The notes beneath the pieces are model-generated. The model was not told the origin of the DNA. It saw nothing but the letters and a program-made list of their open reading frames with translations, and did not search any database. A DNA stretch of 64,000 nucleotides, from NCBI GenBank assembly GCA_032622095.1, contig CP136065.1:25863141-25927140 (forward strand), read 5' to 3'. Made by a program: the position numbers and the translations under genes. Of the stretch, positions 32,820-45,431 are shown one piece after another. The number at the start of each line of letters is the position of its first letter. The first letter of the stretch is position 1. Source of the DNA: Siphonodentalium dalli. Its lineage: Eukaryota > Mollusca > Scaphopoda > Gadilida > Siphonodentaliidae.

Positions 32820-33828
32820 GCACCTCAAGTTTTCAAATGCTAGGGTACCTAGGTTGGTCTGATCTCATAATGTTGAAAATGACTCCATCAGTGGTACGTA
32901 TTCTGTATAGCTCCCTTTTCAGTCACAGGTACCTATCATGGAAACCGGAAAATGAAACATTAGGAATTCCAGGTTCTTGCAACTCCTGTAAAAAACACAT
33001 ATTTTCAGCAGTAACGGAAAATACTGGAAAACCTAGACATTATATTTATAGCACTGGCTGTTCGTATCCCACAGCGGGGAATCACATGGTTTTGAGGTTG
33101 GTGAGTACCACACATTTAAGATGGTCAAGGCGAGTTCAAACGCACAAAAACATAGTATATGAGGAACTGACACAAAACAGAGCATTTTGACTGTTACGAG
33201 CTTATGCTATTTTATTTTTTAAACAATTTTATACCTTATTTGTTTGGAAATACTCAGTAGTTTTCTATTCTGACCAAATTTAACAGTCGGAGGGTCGTGG
33301 AACACACAAGTCCATATATCTAGGAGAATCCTTCGACTGACAACTTTGGTCAAAATGTTAGAGAAAAATGTTGGACACAAATGAGGTATCGGCTTGTTTG
33401 AAAAATAGTATAGTTGCCAAAATACTATGTAATATATCATTATCCTAATTCATTACCTTTTTCCTCATTTCTGATCGCGTTTTCGATCGCCTCGGCCATT
33501 TTGAATGTGTGATACTCGAAACCACGTGATTTCCCACCATGAGATCCATTCTTTCTGGTTCAACTTCCATTCTATTTCAATTTCACACCTGTCTTATGAA
33601 AGCAGTTTGCTGTTAACATTCAAATTTCACATCGCTATTCTCATTGATGATTGCTGTTAACATAAGATTTCATGAAAACCATTCTTATTTATTATTAACA
33701 ATCTGTTTCTAAAGCCTATTTGAGTGTTTTAACCTTTCTTTGGTGAGTATTGTATATGTAAAAACTTAATAGATCTCTATAATATAAAACATATAAATAT
33801 GACCTAAAATTTACTGGATATTTGGTCT
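32820..33828. other. Non-genic region; a 124-codon open frame not supported as a gene
   Basis: An open frame at 32816-33190 starts inside the end of the adjacent MITE and matches no family I recognise. Sequence at 33440-33560 (TTTTCGATCGCCTCGGCCAT) is mildly GC-richer and could be promoter-like, but nothing firm can be said. Confidence 0.3.
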
Positions 33829-33832
33829 TTAA

Positions 33833-34224
33833 CCCTTTACCCAACAAACCGGCCAAAACCGGCCAAATAAAGCTTCAACAGCCTAAAATATCTTCGGTCT
33901 GTCTCAATAGAACCATACACATATGGATATCATTGGAACCGGCTCCTTGACCACATTGTGATAGTTACAGTTATGTCCTGTGCCAATGCATTCTCTTATA
34001 TATGCGAGTCGACCATAGGTCGCCTCGCATATATAAGAGAATGCATTGGCCTAAAAAAAATCTTTTTTTAACACTTTTTACCATTGTTTCTTACATTCTT
34101 TAACAATTTTATAATTTTTAATGTGTTAAGCCAATGCATTCTCTTATATATGCGAGACGACCTATGGTCGACTCGCATATATAAGAGAATGCATTGGCAC
34201 AGGGCCGTTCTGTTGGGTAAAGGG
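33833..34224. mobile_element. 392-bp piggyBac-like MITE, copy 1
   Basis: TTAA flanks both sides (33829-33832 and 34225-34228). The termini are CCCTTTACCCAACA and TGTTGGGTAAAGGG; a CCYT start at a TTAA target is the piggyBac signature. Inside are two inverted hairpins, each with CCAATGCATTCTCTTATATA and TGCGAGTCGACC/ATAGGTCG at the turn (about 33988-34050 and 34130-34197). A second copy of exactly the same length lies at 56802-57193. No coding capacity. Confidence 0.9.
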
Positions 34225-34404
34225 TTAATACTTGAAATGTACTGGAACAGTACTGGAATTTCACTTTTAAATATTTTCAAACCCTGCAGTCAGGATAAGA
34301 AATTCAAATGGTTTATTTTTCATATATCAGTGCTAATATTGTGCTTCATTAGTTCCAGTTGTAATAAATTAATTAAAATATTCACAAAGTTTGTGGTAGC
34401 CTCA

Positions 34405-34825
34405 TTGAGGCTGCCTCAAAATATGATGCTAGACATTTTCCAAATGAGGTCCACAGAGGGTTAATATAGTGATGCTAACTGCAAAGTGGGCTAGCATCAC
34501 TAAATTCACACTCAGGGACCTCATTATGCTTAGCCTCAGGACTCTGGAAAGTATCTTTAATATCAATTAACAGGTTTTTTAGTTTGTTTAGAAACATCTT
34601 TTTTAGTTTAGTTTCCGCTCTATATCGCCAAATTAGAAGATGACACAAGCATAATAGATGTGTCCAATGGGTGGACATCACCATATGCACCCTCTGTGTC
34701 TAGGTCTCCCATAGCAGATGAGGTCATGCAGAATGATGTCCGCAGAGGATGAATTTGGTGATGCTAGCCCGCTGTGCTAAATTCACCCTATGGGGACCTC
34801 ATTCAGCATATATTTTGAGGCCTGG
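34405..34825. mobile_element. Second copy of the GAATGAGGTCC MITE family
   Basis: Ends are inverted around CCTCAAAATATRATGCT. The copy contains AAATGAGGTCCACAGAGGGT, GGGCTAGCATCAC, a core with GTCCAATGGGTGGACATCAC, and GGGGACCTCATTCAGCATAT. It is related to 7340-8385 and 56150-56545. No coding content. Confidence 0.65.
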
Positions 34826-35335
34826 TTCGTGGGATTTTTGTCTCAAACTATTTGAACCATGTGATAACATGTAAAACATGTGCAAATGAGGAATGTTGAC
34901 CAACCTGGGTATCTATATAGCTCAGAGGGATCTCAAATTGTGATTTCTTTATGAAGCAGTATTATTGTCGTTAACGATTGGAGTGTACCTGTGATGTAAC
35001 CGAGTAACAGTATTACCTCATATTTTATACCATGAATAAAACTTTGTTGAGCCATTAACTGTTTTCATTAAGTGAAGCTGTACCATCCACAATGTTGCCA
35101 ATGCATAGACGCAGGTCCTGTATATACTATAATGGTCACATAACGAAAATATCAACCCAAAAATTGAAATAAATCTATATTTCATAGTATATGTTATAAT
35201 TAAATGTTATCATAACATTTTTAAAATCATTTTTAGGATATTTTGTCCACTTGTACAAGAACATGTTTCCATAGCACCTTAACTGACCAATGTGCATAGT
35301 TATACTTTGCTTTCTCATTTTATGACCGACATTAA

Positions 35336-35845
35336 AGGCGTAATGTGCACTTAATTTGACCATTTATGGGACCATCTCCTATTATACTCAATAGAATATA
35401 TGCAACAAATGAATGAATTTGAGCCATGCATTAGGGCAAAATAGACTCATGTGCTCTATGAAGGATGCAAACAGCATGGTATTTATAATGAAAATGAGTT
35501 TATGACTCCAAATTCATTCATTTGTCATAAACTTAATTTCATTATAATTACAATGTTGTTTGCATCCATTGAGCATGTATTTTGCACTAATCCATGGCTA
35601 AATTAATTCATTTGTTGCATATATTCTGTTGGGTATAAAAGAACTCCAAATACATTCATTTGTCATAAACTCATTTTCATTATAATTACCATGTTTGCAT
35701 CCTTCATAGAGCACATGAGTCATGAGTGTATTTTGCACTAATCCATGGCTAAATTCATTCATTTGTTACATACATTCTGTTGGTATAAAAGGAGATGGTC
35801 CCATAAATGGCCGGATTTAGTGTAGTACAGTACTACAGTCCCCCT
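35336..35845. mobile_element. TTAA-target (Kolobok-like) foldback MITE with three arms
   Basis: TTAA flanks the element (35332-35335 and 35846-35849) and the ends are AGG... and ...CCT. The left arm (about 35361-35520) contains ATTTATGGGACCATCTCC and AACAAATGAATGAATTTG. It is mirrored twice: by an inner inverted arm at about 35505-35640 and an outer one at about 35641-35815. The right side is therefore a tandem duplication of an inverted arm. A TTAA target with an AGG terminus fits Kolobok-like families; piggyBac is less likely. Confidence 0.75.
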
Positions 35846-36188
35846 TTAAATATCCTATTTTATTATTTTTATTCTGCATAATGCTGGTAACTTATAAAAT
35901 GGCAGAAACTTTTCAACGCATATCTACATGTATAAGCCAAATCACTTGGTAGCGACTACAAGATGGCCGGTCCCTGCAGTGAGAATCTCAATCCTATCGT
36001 GTTCGATTCATAAATTATACACAACCCATCGGCAAAGGTCAAAGTTCTGAAGTAGCATCCGTTTGCAAACAGTCGCCAGTGCGAGCAGATTTTTAGTGAA
36101 AAATATAAAAACAGTAGTTTAGTTATTTTTGGCGCAAGTACGGTTTTTAGAATGCAAAAGAGTTATTTATGTGAACCCAACTAATTAA

Positions 36189-38551
36189 AGGTGTTATATA
36201 CCATTTGAAAGAGGAAGCTCCAAAACATTGTATTATTAACTGATCGGTCGAATAAACTGGGAACATGTTTTTGTCGAGGTACCAAGGTGTGTCCTGCATT
36301 TAGTTTTGATCCGGACTGTCCTATAAAGTCTATTATACTCAATGGAAGGGGAATAACTATCTCTTAGCTTGAATTTTGATGCATTCTGGGTTAATTGACA
36401 AGGGAGAAGTCTTGGAACGAATCCCTATCACTTGGTGGACAGTCCTAGGCCATGCACAGCTGCTTCGTATTCGTGGAATATGTATTTTTTTGGTTCCTCT
36501 TCCAAATAGTATATAATATGGAATAATGTTATCTGGGCATTCTGGGTATATAATATGGAATAATGTTATCTGGGCATTCTGGGTATATAATATGGAATAA
36601 TGTTATCTGGGCATTCTGGGTATATAATATGGAATAATGTTATCTGGGCATTCTGGGTATATAATATGGAATAATGTTATCTGGGCATTCTGGGTATATA
36701 ATATGGAATAATGTTATCTGGGCATTCTGGGTATATAATATGGAATAATGTTATCTGGGCATTCTGGGTATATAATATGGAATAATGTTATCTGGGCATT
36801 CTGGGTATATAATATGGAATAATGTTATCTGGGCATTCTGGGTATATAATATGGAATAATGTTATCTGGGCATTCTGGGTATATAATATGGAATAATGTT
36901 ATCTGGGCATTCTGGGTATATAATATGGAATAATGTTATCTGGGCATTCTGGGTATATAATATGGAATAATGTTATCTGGGCATTCTGGGTATATAATAT
37001 GGAATAATGTTATCTGGGCATTCTGGGTATATAATATGGAATAATGTTATCTGGGCATTCTGGGTATATAATATGGAATAATGTTATCTGGGCATTCTGG
37101 GTATATAATATGGAATAATGTTATCTGGGCATTCTGGGTATATAATATGGAATAATGTTATCTGGGCATTCTGGGTATATAATATGGAATAATGTTATCT
37201 GGGCATTCTGGGTATATAATATGGAATAATGTTATCTGGGCATTCTGGGTATATAATATGGAATAATGTTATCTGGGCATTCTGGGTATATAATATGGAA
37301 TAATGTTATCTGGGCATTCTGGGTATATAATATGGAATAATGTTATCTGGGCATTCTGGGTATATAATATGGAATAATGTTATCTGGGCATTCTGGGTAT
37401 ATAATATGGAATAATGTTATCTGGGCATTCTGGGTATATAATATGGAATAATGTTATCTGGGCATTCTGGGTATATAATATGGAATAATGTTATCTGGGC
37501 ATTCTGGGTATATAATATGGAATAATGTTATCTGGGCATTCTGGGTATATAATATGGAATAATGTTATCTGGGCATTCTGGGTATATAATATGGAATAAT
37601 GTTATCTGGGCATTCTGGGTATATAATATGGAATAATGTTATCTGGGCATTCTGGGTATATAATATGGAATAATGTTATCTGGGCATTCTGGGTATATAA
37701 TATGGAATAATGTTATCTGGGCATTCTGGGTATATAATATGGAATAATGTTATCTGGGCATTCTGGGTATATAATATGGAATAATGTTATCTGGGCATTC
37801 TGGGTATATAATATGGAATAATGTTATCTGGGCATTCTGGGTATATAATATGGAATAATGTTTTCTGGGTATATAATATGGAATAATGTTATCTGGGCAT
37901 TCTGGGTATATAATATGGAATAATGTTATCTGGGCATTCTGGGTATATAATATGTAATAATGTTATCTGGGCATTCTGGGTATATAATATGGAATAATGT
38001 TATCTGGGCATTCTGGGTATATAATATGGAATAATGTTATCTGGGCATTCTGGGTATATAATATGGAATAATGTTATCTGGGCATTCAATGGTATATAAT
38101 ATGTAATAATGTTATCTGGGCATTCAATGGTATATAATATGGAATAATGTTATCTGGGCATTCAATGGTATATAATATGGAATAATGTTATCTGGGCATT
38201 CTGGGTATATAATATGTAATAATGTTATCTGGGCATTCTGGGTATATAATATGTAATAATGTTATCTGGGCATTCTGGGTATATAATATGTAATAATGTT
38301 ATCTGGGCATTCTGGGTATATAATATGTAATAATGTTATCTGAGCATTCTGGGTATATAATATGTAATAATGTTATCTGAGCATTCTGGGTATATAATAT
38401 GTAATAATGTTATCTGGGCATTCTGGGTATATAATATGTAATAATGTTATCTGAGCATTCTGGGTATATAATATGTAATAATGTTATCTGAGCATTCTGG
38501 GTATATAATATGTAATAATGTTATCTGGGCATTCGAAAATTAGGTGGGCCT
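36189..38551. mobile_element. TTAA-target MITE carrying an expanded satellite
   Basis: TTAA flanks the element (36185-36188 and 38552-38555), with AGG at the left end and CCT at the right. The left arm reads TTATATACCATTTGAAAGAG and GAAGC. Its inverted partner, GGTTCCTCTTCCAAATAGTA followed by TATAAT, is at 36492-36516, directly at the start of the 37-bp array. The right terminus and this partner are separated by the array. The satellite therefore seems to lie inside the right terminal inverted repeat. The 300 bp between the arms (36220-36490) are non-coding. Confidence 0.65.
36510..38534. repeat. 37-bp satellite, about 54 copies
   Basis: The unit reads TATATAATATGGAATAATGT then TATCTGGGCATTCTGGG. 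About 36 consecutive units from the left are identical by eye. Towards the right there is one truncated unit (about 37860-37880), 38-bp units with CATTCAATGG, and a set of units with GTAATAATG and TGAGCATTC. Variants cluster at the right end, so the homogeneous left part is the younger amplification. No coding potential is implied. Confidence 0.95.
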
Positions 38552-38619
38552 TTAAAATACAAGCAAACATTTTTTTTCGGACGTCAACAATCTACTCGGT
38601 TTTGGTTTTACGTTTGAGC

Positions 38620-39488
38620 CAGGGGTGGCGCCAGTGGGGGGCACGGGGGGGGGGGGGGGGGGGGGCTACAGCCCCCTTGTCGGGGAGCTCTAGCCCCCTC
38701 GTCGGGGAGGACTTGTCAGGGATTTTCTATATGTAAGTCGGTTGTGTGTATAAGATGAAGTAAAAATGTACAGACTGTCAGTGTGGGAAAGTGTCAGCGA
38801 GAGAACATACAGCCGAATATATCCCACACAAAATATTCATGGCACATGTTCCCATTAAATATGGGGGTATTCCCCTGTATTGTTACACCATCAGCGTTTT
38901 AGTGGTAATGAAAATCTATTGAAACATGTGTGCTTTATCATTGCTGGATATTCTGGCATTCGTCACAATGGCCACATTGGTCTATAGAACAATTGAGTAC
39001 CTACAGTATGGCCACATGTTAGCTATATCCCCGACAGTGAAACACCATTCTGGCACTTGCAACTCATGAAATTAGAAATTAGAACTGACACAGAAGACAA
39101 GTGTCCTACCTAGAATATAGGAATTTTCACAACAATTCATGGGTTTTAATCTTCGAGTTATCTCATCTGCTAATTATGGCTGATGTATTGTTCAAATATT
39201 AGTGTGGCGAAGCCTTAATTCAAGTTTAATTAACACCACCATAATATACGTGTTATTATTTACATATGAGATAATGTTCATCAATCATAAGCAACTGCAG
39301 ATCTATTAGAATTCTCCAGGCTCCAGCTAAGGGACTACAATTACTTCAATATGGTTTTGTTCATTGGTTCGCCACACACACTATGTGCGCTCATTTCATA
39401 TACCAATAGGCAATATGGTGTAATTTAGTGTAGCCCCCTTGTCGGGGAGCACAGCTCCCCTGTCGGGGATTTTCTGGTACCACCCCTG
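38620..39488. mobile_element. 869-bp non-autonomous hAT transposon
   Basis: The element starts CAGGGGTGGCGCCAG and ends CTGGTACCACCCCTG, with a perfect 8-bp duplication GTTTGAGC at 38612-38619 and 39489-39496. These are standard hAT features. Subterminal repeats of GCCCCCTTGTCGGGGAGC occur at both ends, and a run of over 15 G lies at about 38645-38663. There is no transposase frame. Confidence 0.9.
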
Positions 39489-39659
39489 GTTTGAGCTCAA
39501 TTCAATTAGCCACATAACTGCTTAATATCATAATAATGGATCATATACACCCATCGTCACAACAAATTATAATGCAGTTATGTTCTACTCGATGTACATT
39601 TCCGTCTTGATGGTCTTTACTACACACGCGTATCTTTTGGAGCGCTTATAAGAACTGAC

Positions 39660-39985
39660 ACTGTCATCAAACACAGGATCTTTTCTAAAACAATTTTGTC
39701 AGTTTTGAATTCGCGCAGCATGGTGCGCGATATTCAAAGTGCGCGAATTTAAAACTGAGCGAAAAATAGTACTGCGCGAATTTAAATACGAGTAAGGTAT
39801 GCTAACTGTTTCCCGCCATTTCGAAGAAAACGCGCCAAATAGATTGTCTCCCTTGCAATCGGGGACTGTGTTTACATCGTTCACGTTAATTTCGTGATTT
39901 CGCTTATCGAAAGGGTGACCCAAGTCACCAAACTTGAAGTTGACAAGGACATCGATTAATGAATCTCGGATCTGTGGAATGAGAT
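39660..39985 (+). promoter_or_regulatory. Candidate promoter and leader exon for the MGMT gene
   Basis: This segment has locally raised CpG and GCGC content in AT-rich surroundings (TTCGCGCAG, GTGCGCGAAT), an E2F-like TTTCCCGCCATTT at about 39808, and ends at a splice donor GAGAT/GTGAGT (39985/39986). The MGMT ATG at 45432 directly follows an acceptor, so a non-coding leader exon must lie upstream. This is the best candidate seen, but the link is inferred. Confidence 0.3.
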
Positions 39986-39989
39986 GTGA

Positions 39990-41750
39990 GTATTTTTAAT
40001 TACAGTGCAGCTCGTGATTATCGAGTGGAACTCAGGAGAATATTCAGTTCATGTGGTTTATTTACATTTCCCCAATGCTTTAATGACACTTTTAGAGTTA
40101 TCCCGCTGCTGCCGCTAAACATTGTCTAAGTTACGTTGATATGAGCGTTGATATGCCGCTAAACATTGTCTGCGTTCCATTCGCACCATATATATAATCT
40201 GTCTGGGATGTGGTTCGTTTCAAGAAGGGTGTGACTGGGTGTCAGTTCCCCTTTCTGATGCCCTGTTTACTGGAACTCATAATGCCCAATTTAAACAGTT
40301 ATAGTGATTAAACAAAAAGGCCAGCGTACGGAAGAAAGGGTCAGGTCACTACGTTTTCAACTTTTCGGTGAACAAAGATAAGGACCAGTCTATCGCGCGA
40401 AATTCGATAACAATTGTCTACATTTCTAGTTAATGGAAGTAAACGTACAATTTAATGAATGACTTTCGTCTCAAAGTTGGTGTGACTGCTTAGTGAATGA
40501 AAATTTCTTTCTATAATAATGTCGTCTGCCATTGATTTTGTAACTTTCGTGACTGTTTATTTGCGCGCACTAAATTGTGGAATTGACTGGTTCCTGATCG
40601 AAAGCTGCAAAAATCTGAAAATGTGGTAACCTGACCCCCTCCATCTATAGTGCGCAGGGGGGGGGGGGTGTCTACATATATTTTTTTCAGCACAAGGCGG
40701 GGTGGGTTGGTGTGTCGGGTGACCTGAACAATTAGTAATGCAAGTTTTTTCCTCCACTGAAATTTTACTTATGTTTGTCCTCAATTAACTTTATATAGAC
40801 TCTTATCTGCATGGATATATCATTTAGAACACATTTATCTCCCTGTATGCGCTCTATATATGGTCTGATGTACCAATAGCGGTATAAATGGAGACAATAT
40901 TCTGGCAAACATAACTCGAAATTTTTATATAGGGGCTCAGCGTAGTCTCCCTTGATTTGTATTACCTTTGCAACACCTTTTATACCGACAAAATGATTAT
41001 AGTATCACCGTGACCGGCAGATGGCGTCCGTCATTTTGATATATAGAAATGAAAAATGCGAGGTTTTAGTTTTAGTCGCTACTGTTGTCATTTTGTGTTG
41101 TTTTAAACAACAACGGTGAAGTCGGCACGTGGTGATCATATTGTGAATATTATGATCATGTTGACTATATATATGATAACAATGACGATTATCGACGCTA
41201 TGATGAAGATGATCGCGACGACAATGATTACATGTGGTGATCAATGATGATGATAATGATGACTATTATTTTGAGGATGAAACTGGTGATGATGACGGTG
41301 ATGATGATAATGTTGATTATGACGCCCGAGAGGTCGCTGTATATTTTGTACATTCAAAATTTCCTCGTTCTATCTATCTTTTGTATATAATTTCGTTTTC
41401 TCATGTCAAATTTGATCAGAGAATAAAGCAATTATTAGGGGGGGGGGGGTGTGCAACGAAACTTGAAATGTTCAGGATTGGCTAACATGCAGACTATGGT
41501 TGGTTTCACAGAATAAAATACCTATATTAATATGATTGAAGCGGATAGGGATAGAATTGTTTCACGCCATTTATTTTGATCAGTTATAGTCAATAATAAT
41601 GATGAAGACTAAACTGTATGGTATATGGCACATATATTTAGTGACTTGTAAAATAGATAGTGGAACGGGATTGGAATCAAAGAGTGAACAGCGAATGCAT
41701 TTGGGATGGTATTCCAAGTCCGTAGCCAGCCACTAGCAAAGACAGTTCGT
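39990..41750. other. Non-genic region with G run and GATGAT microsatellite
   Basis: No exon is supported. A G run is at about 40656-40667. GAT/ATG-rich simple sequence spans about 41140-41310. The block TTCCTGATCGAAAGCTGCAA, AATCTGAAAA (about 40591-40622) recurs in diverged form at about 46827-46860, so a dispersed repeat is present. Another G run is at about 41439-41448. Confidence 0.4.
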
Positions 41751-41758
41751 CATATATA

Positions 41759-41890
41759 ACAAGAAACCAATGTCAGAAATGGTAACGCGCTCAAGATCAT
41801 ATACCCATACTTTTAATTATAGAATATAAAATATATTGGTTTCGCGAATGACCAACTCAGAATTCCGTTAGAATAACAACCAGCACATAA
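41759..41890 (+). repeat. Left member of an inverted repeat pair around MGMT exon 1
   Basis: ACAAGAAACCAATGTCAGAA through AATATAAAATATATTGGTTT matches, in inverted orientation, 46590-46724 with gaps. They may be ends of one 5-kb element or two solo copies of one family in opposite orientation. Confidence 0.6.
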
Positions 41891-43192
41891 TTAACGAACC
41901 GGCGGCCGTCTCCGACCACAACCATCAGTGGGCTGCAGAACGAAACATATCTATAAAAGTTGAAATATAAGACTTACAAATTATCTTTTAAATTTCTTTT
42001 ATTGTTAATTGACATAGCTTGTCACAAACCAAAACTCAACATTATTGACTTAATGTAAAGGACAATAAACGAAATTGAAATTCCCAACTACACCTTTTAC
42101 CGGACTCGGCCTCCTGGTCGCGCAGTTCGACTTTTAAACCGGGAAAAAACAATTATCTATAAATAAAATGCCCATCGGACCACAGCTTTCAACAATTTGC
42201 CGAACAGTATACACGCGGCGCGCGCTAATGCGGGCATTGGACACGAGCTGCGAATCGACGAGAGGGGGTGTCTCCCTATAGAATTGAGGGGGGTCCGGGG
42301 TTTCTCCCCCGGGGGAAATTTTGGAAAAATACGATGCAAACGGCGTAATTAGATCCACCCTGACACAAAAAGTTTTGATTTTGCCAAGTTTTCTCTCACA
42401 TGCAGGCCTGGATTGAATGGTATCTATATAGCCTAGCTTTTCTGAATTAACCAATTGTCTTGTGGGTGAGTAACAGAATCCACTGGCCCCGACCATGGTT
42501 CGAACCAGTATCAGACAAGTTTGTGACCTGAACCTAATTGCTAAATCCTAACATCTGTAATAGTCTATCTGCAGGGAATCCCCCTCCCTCAATTTGTTTC
42601 TCTTAAGTTATTTATAAGTTTTTAACTGACCATATGGGAGGGACCAGGACACACTGGGCCGACCATGGTTCGAGAAAATTTTGAAATCTGAACATACAAA
42701 TTGCAATTTCCTAGCATCTATTGAGTAGCCTCAAGGTTTCAAACTGTTAGAAACTTCAAACCTGACACCCCCTATAAGGTTGGAAAATTTCCAACTGATG
42801 GTCATTTCAGTCCAAAATTTGGATAAAAAGTAGGAAAATATGCAAACGATGGTCTAAAACAAAATATTCCACACCAATAGATTGTTGGAAAATCGATCTA
42901 TACGAAAACGATTTCAACCTATATTGTTTCGTGTGAAATTTCCAACGATTGTTGTGTCGGGCATCATATTTCGAAATTTTGACCAAGGTTGGTGGAAATA
43001 GCTTAATTGGCACTGTGGTATTTGCGTGTACCCAGCTATAGGCTGATATGATATTCGCCGGACGTTCGAAGAGATGTGCTTTACACGACACCCATTCGCT
43101 GTATGCATGGGTCTTTATATATCCAGTGATTCCGTCAGGCTACTGTTAGTTGGTTATGTTGTTGAACCCCATGCAGATCGAAATCCGGAGCA

Positions 43193-43443
43193 ATAAGCTG
43201 CTTTCACATACCTGCGGCTGACGCATGCGGCCAATGCATGGGGCTATCGGGACGTTTCAAAGCATACATATTTATCACGGGGGTTGCATGCAGCTGATGA
43301 GTTAAACGCATCCGATTTCAAAACGTTGCGCTTAACCGCGTCAGCCGCAACCCCAGTGATATATACCTGTATGCTTTGAAACGTTGCGCCTATATAACCG
43401 ATAGCCGCATGCATCAGCAGCATGTCAGTGAAAGTAGCTTTAT
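43193..43443. mobile_element. 250-bp foldback MITE
   Basis: An imperfect palindrome runs from AAGCTGCTTTCACATACCTG to CAGTGAAAGTAGCTTT. Its arms contain CATGCGGC, CTATCGG, ACGTTTCAAAGCATACA and GGGTTGC, mirrored around CATCCGATTTC. No target duplication could be fixed. Confidence 0.65.
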
Positions 43444-44882
43444 ACCGACATGGGTTGGCGGTCTATATTTATTGAATTTGTGTGCACCATGCAGTCTCTA
43501 TTCAGACTATATTTATATACGTATACGTCGTTCGTTCGATGGGAGGTCCCGCTCAGCAATTGCCGTTTGGTCAACTGCTGCACATGACACGTTCGCCGTT
43601 CGGTGAACGGTAATTACCACCACCGGGCACATGCAGGAGGAAGGGCCGTTCGTTCGAATGGTACAAACCCCTTTGGATACGGGCTTGTATTCCTAATACA
43701 AAAAATTATTTTAAAAAAAAGAAGCTTTAAAAAGTGTAAAATATTGAATGGGGGGGGGGGGGGGGGGGGAGGGTCCAAAATTTTGTCGAGGAAAAAGATA
43801 TTATTTTTTTTGCAAGTAGGTGGGGTGGTGGCTACATTGAGGCTGGAATTTTCTAGCAATTTTGGCCTCGTGTCTGCAAATTTTTCCAGACCCCATTGTA
43901 GTACGCGGCTTTTTAGATCATGCCATGGATCTCTGGTCTGGTTACGCCCGTACGCACGCTATATGCATACTCTGTCATCATTTGATTGCGGTTCGGTGTC
44001 ACTCCACGTTCTGGGGTATATATACATATATAGATGCCGTGGTGTTATGATAAACAGACAGACAGATGGTTTTATTAATAATTCCTCCATTATTGGAGAT
44101 GATGTATATACAAACAATATACAATGGCAGGATTAGGTGGTACAGAAGATATGTAGTATTGATTACAAAATATTCAAATGTGACATCATAATATATATGG
44201 GTTATATCATAGTAATAAGCTGTATATATTCCTGAAAAATCACTTAAATGGGTAAACGGAATTTAGTGACTTTGGGAAAGCCGGAATATGTGGAGGTTAA
44301 CTATTCACTCCAGAACCGTATCGACGGGAGATGAAAGTTTTCTAGAGAATACTCAACTCGCGCATAATTCGCAGATAAATCGAATGCAGGATCTGAAGAA
44401 TTGTTCTTCGTTGCAAACTAGGTTTACCACAGTGCTTATGCATCCGCCAAAACAGTACGCAAGAAACGTTTCATCACTCAATCTTTCCAAAATATTGAAC
44501 TATCAATTCCATAACAATCAATAATGTACCAGAATGAGTTGCGTCTTTCTTGAGCGAAGATGGAACAACAGTCTTTGTACATGTGCAACACTAGATTGGA
44601 GTATGTTTCGCGGCAGTGGGAGCACGTTGTTTGGTTATCGTATGATGTTATGTTCAATATTTGTGCCAGACATATATATAGGCACATTGCGAGATGCATG
44701 CATGCACACACAATTCGGCATCAAAAGCATATAAGAAGCAAAATTGAGCATATGTTTGTGCCTCGAGATCATTATACCGTTGTGAACATGCCGGAGTTGT
44801 AAATTTTTGACTGAAAATCAATGCTCAATTCTTCTTCAAATAGCACTTTTATATGTTGGGTGTTGAATTGTGTGGGCAATAT
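43444..44882. other. Non-genic region with G run
   Basis: A run of nearly 20 G is at about 43751-43769. Short open frames, including one of 177 codons that reads through the poly-G as glycines, have no family features. No exon is supported. Confidence 0.4.
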
Positions 44883-45127
44883 TTAAAGGCACTCAATCAG
44901 ATCAGACGCTCCTAAATTACTATTTCTTTGGCTTCTGGGGTAAAAATGTTTGATTCGAGTCGAGGAACCCAACCATCAAAGCTCAGAGTGATCAGATATC
45001 GCTTTTTGAAGTTTGTTATTTCTCGAGATCTGCAGGAATAAGTGGCCCAGAAACACGTGGTCAAACGGACGGTCTTGCGGATGAAGATGATAACTCTAAA
45101 ATCAAGTGGTTATGCCGAGCAAAGGTG
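44883..45127. mobile_element. Relic of the AGGTACTCAA TTAA-target family
   Basis: AAAGGCACTCAATCAGATCAG, TTGATTCGAGTCGAGGAACC and CATCAAAGCTCAGAG, ending near AAAATCAAGTGG, match the element at 62958-63426. It is one diverged half copy without a clear right end. Confidence 0.6.
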
Positions 45128-45431
45128 TTGACTATTACCAGTTACCTCGCAGTGCGTTTTTTACATGTTTTCTGTGATCCATGCATGCAAGCCCATACGT
45201 GCTCAGTTTTGGGGTCTGAGGCTGGGAAAACGACACAATCTGCCAATCTATATATGGGGATCGACAGTCAACGACAACGGTAATATTTTTTCTCACCCTC
45301 CCTGATTCATAAATCGAGCCCATCAGCATGGGCCAATGCATCTAGCTGATCGTGAATGACATCGCGCATCCATGTGTGTTCAATTGTGTACATATATCGC
45401 CAAGCTTATTGATCTGTTCTTCACCCCACAG

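Noticed and set aside
32816-33190. 124-codon open frame
   Set aside because: It starts inside a MITE terminus, has no family resemblance and no splice context.
43603-44136. 177-codon open frame
   Set aside because: It passes through a poly-G run read as glycines, has no recognisable domain, and neighbouring frames are equally open.
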